A stretch of 13,110 bases of DNA, taken from NCBI GenBank assembly GCA_027943245.1, contig JANDJZ010000931.1, positions 1-13,110 of the forward strand, in the 5' to 3' direction. The translations under genes were made by a program, and so were the position numbers. The stretch's first letter is position 1; every line of letters starts with the position of its first letter. The notes below the pieces were generated by a model, which worked only from the letters and a program-made list of their open reading frames with translations, did not search any database and was not told where the DNA came from. Of the stretch, positions 8,601-13,110 are shown one piece after another. The DNA comes from Acanthamoeba sp. SK_2022b. Taxonomy: Eukaryota; Discosea; Longamoebia; Acanthamoebidae.

Positions 8601-9539
8601 ATGATGATGCTCAAACCCAACGCTACGTTCAAAGAGTTTGCGGAGGACAACTACTGCAAACAATCCATCCGCGTAGCGGAGAGCTTCATCCTGAAGAACA
8701 CCAAGAACATCATCTGGTAAGCGACTGTCAGTGAACGCCTGCCTGCATGAAGCGAACTGACCGAGCTTGTGTGGATAAACAGGGTCAACAAGGACAAGCA
8801 CACGGTGGACGAGATGCAGAAGCTACTAAAGGTGAACTGCCTGCACAAGGGTGACTTTGGGTCGTGCAAGGGCAAGAAGTGGATGGTGGCCGTCGACGGT
8901 TCGCTCTCCTCCTACCTTGCCCTCGAAGAGACGCTCAAGCTGGCCGACCCCATGAAGGACCATATCTTCGTAATCACAGGTACCACAGAACCGTAGCAAG
9001 TGTTTTCGTGTCATCCTGGCTGAATTTCGTTCAAATTATTTAACTAACATTTATTCATATTCCAACTAATCAAGTGCGGGAGAAAACGAAAGTGTCCAAG
9101 CGGGCCAAGACGATGGAGGCTGACGTGCGACTCAATTTTGAGATGTGGAAGGCGGCGAGAGATATCGCCACATCGTGCGATGACCGCATGAAGGAGTCTG
9201 AGGTTGACCACCTTCCTTTGGTCTCTGGGGTGACGCAGGGCAGACGTCTAACTACGAAGTGCAGTACGAGTACACAGTCCTGTTCCCGGACGCCTACGAT
9301 GCCCGAAGGATGCTCGTCAACTTGTGCCACCGATTCAAGGTGGACTACCTTTGCATTGGCAAACACAAGAAGGGCGAGAGGAAGACGAGGTACGCGGCCT
9401 TGGCGTAGTTAATGGCAATTTTCTCTTTCACTTTTCTCACGTTCTTTCCAACCTTCAAACAAAAAGGCCGTTCACATTTAAGAAGTCGATGGCCGTTTAT
9501 GCCAACAAGAAGGCACTCTGCCAGGTGCTCCTGTTCTAG
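8601..9539 (+). CDS. Universal stress protein (UspA)-like protein
   Basis: Proteins with this Rossmann-like fold often bind ATP or AMP and act in stress responses. Predicted exons: 8601-8716, 8783-8979, 9075-9202, 9244-9389 and 9467-9539 (219 aa). The fold begins at residue 71 with KWMVAVDGS, the standard first strand and Asp of the family, followed by a helix (SYLALEETLKLA) and HIFVIT. Later come YEVQYEYTVLF, the helix DARRMLVNLCHRFKVDYLCIG, and the closing strand KKALCQVLLF, matching the family's usual end. The glycine-rich G-x2-G-x9-G(S/T) nucleotide loop is not intact: after IG there is KHKKGERKT and then FKKSMAVYA. A 70-residue N-terminal extension of unknown role precedes the domain. 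Three ATGs are in tandem at the start; the first is used here. Stop is TAG at 9537-9539. The third intron, 9203-9243, is only 41 nt. The family call is good; function is not proven. Confidence 0.8.
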
Positions 9540-9555
9540 GGCCATCCACCGGGCA

Positions 9556-9567
9556 TGCCACGTGGCA
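9556..9567. repeat. Perfect 12-bp palindrome with CACGTG core
   Basis: TGCCACGTGGCA equals its own reverse complement and begins 17 bp after the stress-protein stop codon. A second CACGTG overlaps its right edge (9566-9571), and GGGCA/TGCCC arms flank it. It could be an E-box type binding site or a 3'UTR hairpin. Confidence 0.5.
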
Positions 9568-9810
9568 CGTGCCCACGCGCCAGCGGAGCTGTGAGTCTCC
9601 GCCCAGCACGCGGATGTTCAATTGCCATGTCCTTGTTCTTCTTTTTGAATGACCACCAGCCGGATTGTAAATACACCGTGTAGCCGAGCGGTTCCGGAAC
9701 GTTCTAGTAAGGTCAGTATTTTTCAAACCGTGCTGAGGGCTCTATCAAGGTCATTTTGTCCGTAAAAGAAGATAACGCGCGGCTGCTCAACAACGTGATG
9801 GTGGGGTACC

Positions 9811-9938
9811 GGGTGGAGCTATGCAATGCCCGCAAACAAAGACCTTTATGTTCTTCATAATAGGGCACAGCTCCACCCCAGATTTGGGTCTTCTGAGATA
9901 TCAACATTTTCAGAAGAGGTTTGTACTTTTGCGGGCAT
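9811..9938. other. Interlocking inverted repeats, possible structured element
   Basis: Three perfect pairings are visible: GGGTGGAGCT (9811-9820) with AGCTCCACCC (9869-9878); ATGCCCGCAAA (9826-9836) with TTTGCGGGCAT (9928-9938); and TCTTCTGA (9889-9896) with TCAGAAGA (9910-9917). The first two cross each other, the order expected of a pseudoknot if transcribed. No known RNA family is recognised and no tRNA or rRNA signature is present. Confidence 0.4.
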
Positions 9939-10285
9939 ATGAAGCGTCTGGTTTTCGGTTGCGAACTAAGTCCTCATGACTAAATGCTGACGGCTAGGTT
10001 GTGTGACAACCAAAAAGGTTCGTTTCTCTTGGGCTCGCAATCTCGGAGCTGATATTAAGGCAGCGGATCAGAGCAAGCGCTGCACATGAGCCGGCCTGTT
10101 CTTTCGTGAAGCTCATACACGGCTCTTTGAAGCACAAGAAACAGGTCGTAACCTCGTGACCTCTTCCGGAATTGCACTGGAACAAACATCTCTAAGAGAA
10201 CAGTGAGAGCATCAGGCGAGAACCTCAAACACACCTCACCAAAATAGAGCGCTACGGCGCCCTCACTCATCCTCCTCTGACCTTT

Positions 10286-11396
10286 ATGCAACCAAGTTCA
10301 GCATTGGAACCCTCGCCGGTGCTCTTGAGAAAGGCAAGTTTCTCTTTGATAGCTGGGGAGGAGCAACTCGACTTACTTAACGCCCAACTTCTGTGACCTC
10401 CTCTCCAGATGGGCGCGCTTGCCTTCGAGGTGTACACCCTGTGCTTGAGAGCGTCATCTCGACCGAACCTCACTACGGACGACTGCGCCAAGCTATTGGA
10501 CCGCCTCGCTGCCATGGACGCATACTCGACACTACTCAAACCTTCTTCAGACGAGCCAACCATCAACCCGGTGGCTGGGCTACGTCACTCGGGCAGCTTC
10601 ACTAACCTGTCTTGCCCTCCCAGCCCCATAACGGGGTACCCGAGCGGTTTGGCTTTATACGCTGCTGACGTGGCATCCCCACCGTGGTCGCCGGCGCTTT
10701 CGTCACCCCAACTTGTGGATGTTCGGCTCCACTCGGGCACGCCACCTTCAACGACAACGCTGTCCACACCTTCTCCTTCTTCATCGACGACCACCTCTCT
10801 TTCCTTTGGCTATGCGTCGTCCATCTTCCCCGGACCAGTCCCCCCTGAAAAGGAGCCAACTCCCCCACTACTCCCTCACGGTTCCTCGCCTCCGACTGGC
10901 GCTCCTCAGCATCACCATTACCATCACCACCACCATCAGCACCCACTCCATAAGAAACAATTCAAAGCCAAGCGACGAGTACAGGAAGATAGAATATGTT
11001 CTGATTGCGGGCGAACTCAAACTTCCCAGTGGCGAAGCGGGCCACATAACTCCGTGTACGTGCCCCACTCTGCTCTAAAGGTCCTTATAAAGATCTATGA
11101 CCACCTGCGATGTTGCTGGGTGACCGTAGAGGTTCTCACCTACACCCACACTGTCACACATTTCCAGTTTGTGCAACGCCTGTGGCATGAGGTTCTTCCG
11201 GAAACAAAAGAAGATTGAACGAGAAGAAGACTTGGTTCTGCCGGGCCACGATCACAACGATCGGCTAGACCCACGGCATCCACCAACCTCTGCCGACGTC
11301 CCCGATCAACAACTGGGAATCCCTGCTTCTACGCGAGCAGTCGGCGACCAAACGCTGAACAACAAGAGGTCGACAATCTATGGTCTTCTCAACTAG
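10286..11396 (+). CDS. GATA-type zinc-finger protein, putative transcription factor
   Basis: Predicted exons: 10286-10333, 10409-11055 and 11168-11396 (307 aa). Residues 213-237 form a C-x2-C-x17-C-x2-C finger (CSDCGRTQTSQWRSGPHNS, then LCNACGMRFF), the arrangement of fungal, plant and animal GATA factors, which bind GATA-core DNA in the nucleus. An intron (11056-11167) splits the finger two residues before LCNAC. A basic KKQFKAKRRVQ stretch just before the finger may serve as nuclear localisation signal, and a nearly pure His tract occupies residues 184-194. The first 45 residues look helical, then a long Pro/Ser/Thr-rich region follows. The ATG at 10409 follows an acceptor-like CTCTCCAG, so translation probably starts at 10286 through a GC-AG or alternative GT-AG intron; a start at 10409 is the fallback. 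Stop is TAG at 11394-11396. Codon use is less GC3-biased than in the kinase or PPR genes. Confidence 0.87.
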
Positions 11397-11499
11397 GTTA
11401 CACTACGCCTATGTTCAGTTAGTTGCTATTGCTGACTAAAACGCTATGTACACATGTTTATAAAATCTCTCTCGTCAAGCCTAGCTGTCGCAGCTGTCG

Positions 11500-12042
11500 T
11501 TACTTGACGGTGGTCTTGGAGCGGATCTTGTCCTGCACGTCCTCGAGCGCGAGGTCGCCCACTCCGGCGGCCTGCACGGCAAGGCTCATGCCGCCGCCGC
11601 TCCACTGGTCCAGGAGAGCCTTGGCGCCCTTGGAGAACATGCTCGCCACCATGCGCTCCTTGACCGAGGGCCCAAAGGTCGGCGCCCACAGGAGGAACAC
11701 GAGGCGCGAGCGCACGACGCCATCCGAGTGGGCGCGCCACGGCACCTGGGCCAGCGCCATGCGGCACTGGTCATGCGGAAGGCTCGCCACGAAGCTCTCC
11801 CACGTGGCTTCCACGACCGTCTTGTCGTCAGCATCGGCCGATGTTGTTGTTGCGCTGGTTGTGTCGAGAGTGAGGGTCGACTGGGAGCCTTCAACGAACT
11901 TGAGCACGCAGAAGGGCACCATCGGCGATGCCTCAACGTCGGAGGAGGAGGAGGTGAAGTCGTAGCGGCGGCTCACGGCGTGGACAACAGAGCGCACGTC
12001 GTCGGTGAATTTGACAGCTCCAGTTCCAGATACGATCGACAT
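11500..12042 (-). CDS. ADF/cofilin-like actin-binding protein
   Basis: Members of this family bind actin and promote filament severing and turnover in the cytoplasm. The single exon encodes 180 aa. The ADF-homology region is visible as SLPHDQCRMALAQVPW (87-102), the strand RLVFLLWAP (113-121), and the actin-binding helix VKERMVASMFSKGAKALL (127-144), which matches the family pattern of a WxP strand followed by a K/R-rich helix. Length exceeds the usual 135-145 aa because of an N-terminal helical part and a Ser/Thr/Asp-rich insert near 53-74. Ser2 and Ser5 are possible phosphorylation positions by analogy with cofilin Ser3. The start at 12042 is preferred over an in-frame ATG at 12102 because the domain begins soon after it and its context (CCAAGAATGTCG) is good. 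Stop is TAA at 11500-11502, 103 bp from the stop of the converging GATA-type gene. Confidence 0.82.
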   Translation of the reverse strand: MSIVSGTGAVKFTDDVRSVVHAVSRRYDFTSSSSDVEASPMVPFCVLKFVEGSQSTLTLDTTSATTTSADADDKTVVEATWESFVASLPHDQCRMALAQVPWRAHSDGVVRSRLVFLLWAPTFGPSVKERMVASMFSKGAKALLDQWSGGGMSLAVQAAGVGDLALEDVQDKIRSKTTVK

Positions 12043-12289
12043 TCTTGGCTGGTGAGTGGTTGTTGTGAACAGGGTCTGCGGAGGCAAGTTTGGATTACAC
12101 AATGAGCACAGAGCAACGAGTATTTAGGGAGCGGTGGTTCAAGGAAGCCCACCCTCGCCCCAGAACCAGCATAACAAGAAGGCCTCTTCGATGAACGGCC
12201 GCACATTCCTTCGCTGAAACAAGTGTTCTTAAGAAGGCGGGTCTACGCGTCTTTAAATTATTTAAATCAAATAAATAAAAAAAAGTAAT
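12043..12289. other. Spacer between helical-protein gene and ADF-like gene
   Basis: These 247 bp hold the promoter of the ADF-like gene (transcribed leftward) and the 3' end of the gene at the right edge. An AT-rich tract at 12253-12290 fits transcript termination of the right-hand gene, although no AATAAA is seen on its strand. No coding region is supported. Confidence 0.5.
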
Positions 12290-12555
12290 TTAGAGGGAGA
12301 GCAGGAACGCGATGGGGAGGTGCTCGACGGCAGCCGCGTCGGACGCCGAGGCAGCCGTGGCAGAAAGAGAAGACGGGAGGGACTGCTGGATGCGTCCGGC
12401 GACGTGGGCCAGCATCGGGTTGAGGCCCTCCAGCACGCCCAGGCTCGCCGAGGCCGCATTCAACTCGTCTGCGTGCCCCACAACGCATCACACGTCTCAG
12501 ACCACCGCCGCCATTTGCGTGTATCGTGTGTGTGCGTGCGTGTGTACGCTGTGCT

Positions 12556-12619
<64 letters not shown>

Positions 12620-12939
12620 GTGCCTTCGAGCAGCTGCGGTGCTGGGACGTGGGGCAGCAGGACGGCGACGACGGTGAGCAGTCGCGCGGTGAAGATGAAC
12701 ACGTGGCGCTGGTAGCTCGCCCACTTGCCCCACACGGTGGGCCCCTCCTGCTGGCGCCTGAGCCAATCGGCCACCCGCCTGAGCAGGCCGGCGTGGTAGG
12801 CCGCCGTCTGCTGCAGGAACCCGCGGATGAGCTCCCCACCGGCCGCGTGGCCTTCGCCCTCGGCCTCGGCCAACGACGAGATCGCGATGGGCAGGTGCTT
12901 GGCCGCCATCTGTACGCGCAGCAGCTCCTCCTCATACCT

Positions 12940-13009
<70 letters not shown>

Positions 13010-13110
13010 GGTGAGAGAGCCGGCGATGGCGATGATGATGAACATGGAGGTGGCGATTACCAGTTGTCGGCCTCCTTCTCGAAGAGCACGTTGCCAAAGT
13101 TGCCCCAGGC
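12290..13110 (-). CDS. Unrecognised helical protein (5' part outside window)
   Basis: I do not recognise this family. Predicted exons in coding order are 13110-13061 (continuing beyond the window), 12937-12624 and 12468-12290, ending in TAA. The joins give NWYEEELL and LLEDELN and keep phase. The first visible residues are AWGNFGNVLFEKEADNW. Exon 2 is Leu/Ala-rich and probably all helical (for example FLQQTAAYHAGLLRRVADWLRR), with the aromatic stretch WGKWASYQRHVFIFTARLLTVVAVLLP, whose last 17 residues are hydrophobic enough to be a membrane segment or a buried helix. The C-terminus is Ala/Ser-rich and ends AFLLSL. The second intron has no usable GT donor; phase only works with a GC donor at 12623-12622. 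The high GC3 and clean joins make this a real gene; function unknown. Confidence 0.75.
12559..12618 (+). repeat. (GT)n microsatellite, intron of right-edge gene
   Basis: About 30 GT units lie in intron 12469-12623. Sense strand reads (CA)n directly after the GC-type donor. Confidence 0.95.
12943..13008 (+). repeat. (CA)n microsatellite, intron of right-edge gene
   Basis: About 33 CA units lie in intron 12938-13060. Sense strand reads (TG)n ending at a GAAAAG acceptor. Confidence 0.95.

Larger units (their letters stand above)
9540..10285. other. Intergenic region upstream of GATA-factor gene
   Basis: No firm gene is seen in this stretch of about 750 bp, which is less GC-rich than the coding parts. 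It contains a perfect 12-bp palindrome TGCCACGTGGCA (9556-9567) with two overlapping-context CACGTG boxes (9559-9564 and 9566-9571) and the inverted-repeat set at 9811-9938. A minus-strand open frame (10055-10291) is a weak coding candidate. The right part should hold the promoter of the GATA-type gene. Confidence 0.55.

Noticed and set aside
9678..9780. Possible tRNA or pol III gene from TAGCCGAGCGG (A-box-like)
   Set aside because: No B box (GGTTCGA-type) and no acceptor or anticodon stem follow within 100 bp.
10055..10291. Minus-strand 78-residue open frame upstream of the GATA-type gene
   Set aside because: It holds a splice-like GTGAGG...CTCTTAG pair and a CSACSDPL stretch, but no family match and no supported neighbouring exons; left as a weak possibility.
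324..13008. Reading the dinucleotide tracts as a CRISPR-like or satellite array
   Set aside because: They are plain microsatellites with no spacers, each inside a separate intron.

Overview
This window looks like nuclear DNA from a free-living amoeba, most likely Acanthamoeba or a close relative. The inference rests on GC-rich, high-GC3 exons, a very high intron density (28 introns proposed in 13 kb, most 60-160 bp), introns filled with (TG/CA)n runs, tight gene packing, and an ADF/cofilin-like protein whose layout recalls the amoeba cofilin actophorin. There is no sign of bacterial, viral or transposon genes. Gene models were built by hand from reading-frame phase and splice-site matching, so exon edges are predictions.

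Layout: (1) 1-2089, plus: 3' part of an mRNA capping enzyme (guanylyltransferase and OB fold) with an unusual long RGG/Ser/Asn-rich tail. (2) 2217-5000, minus: a complete 12-exon inositol-pentakisphosphate 2-kinase, tail-to-tail with gene 1. (3) 5094-7896, plus: an 8-exon PPR protein with a likely mitochondrial presequence, head-to-head with gene 2 across a 93-bp AT-rich spacer. (4) 8601-9539, plus: a 5-exon universal stress protein-like gene. (5) about 10286-11396, plus: a GATA-type zinc-finger protein. (6) 11500-12042, minus: a single-exon ADF/cofilin-like protein, tail-to-tail with gene 5. (7) 12290-13110, minus: the 3' part of an unrecognised helical protein running off the right edge.

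The genes do not form a pathway. They are a housekeeping mixture: mRNA 5'-end formation, InsP6 synthesis, organelle RNA metabolism, stress/nucleotide binding, transcription and actin dynamics. I found no convincing previously undescribed system. The items most worth a second look are: the RGG-tailed capping enzyme; three introns whose phase demands GC-AG splicing, one carrying a very strong G-quadruplex motif; confinement of all ten long dinucleotide repeats to introns; a cluster of five GGTCCA/TGGACC hexamers upstream of the stress-protein gene; and a pseudoknot-like set of inverted repeats at 9811-9938.
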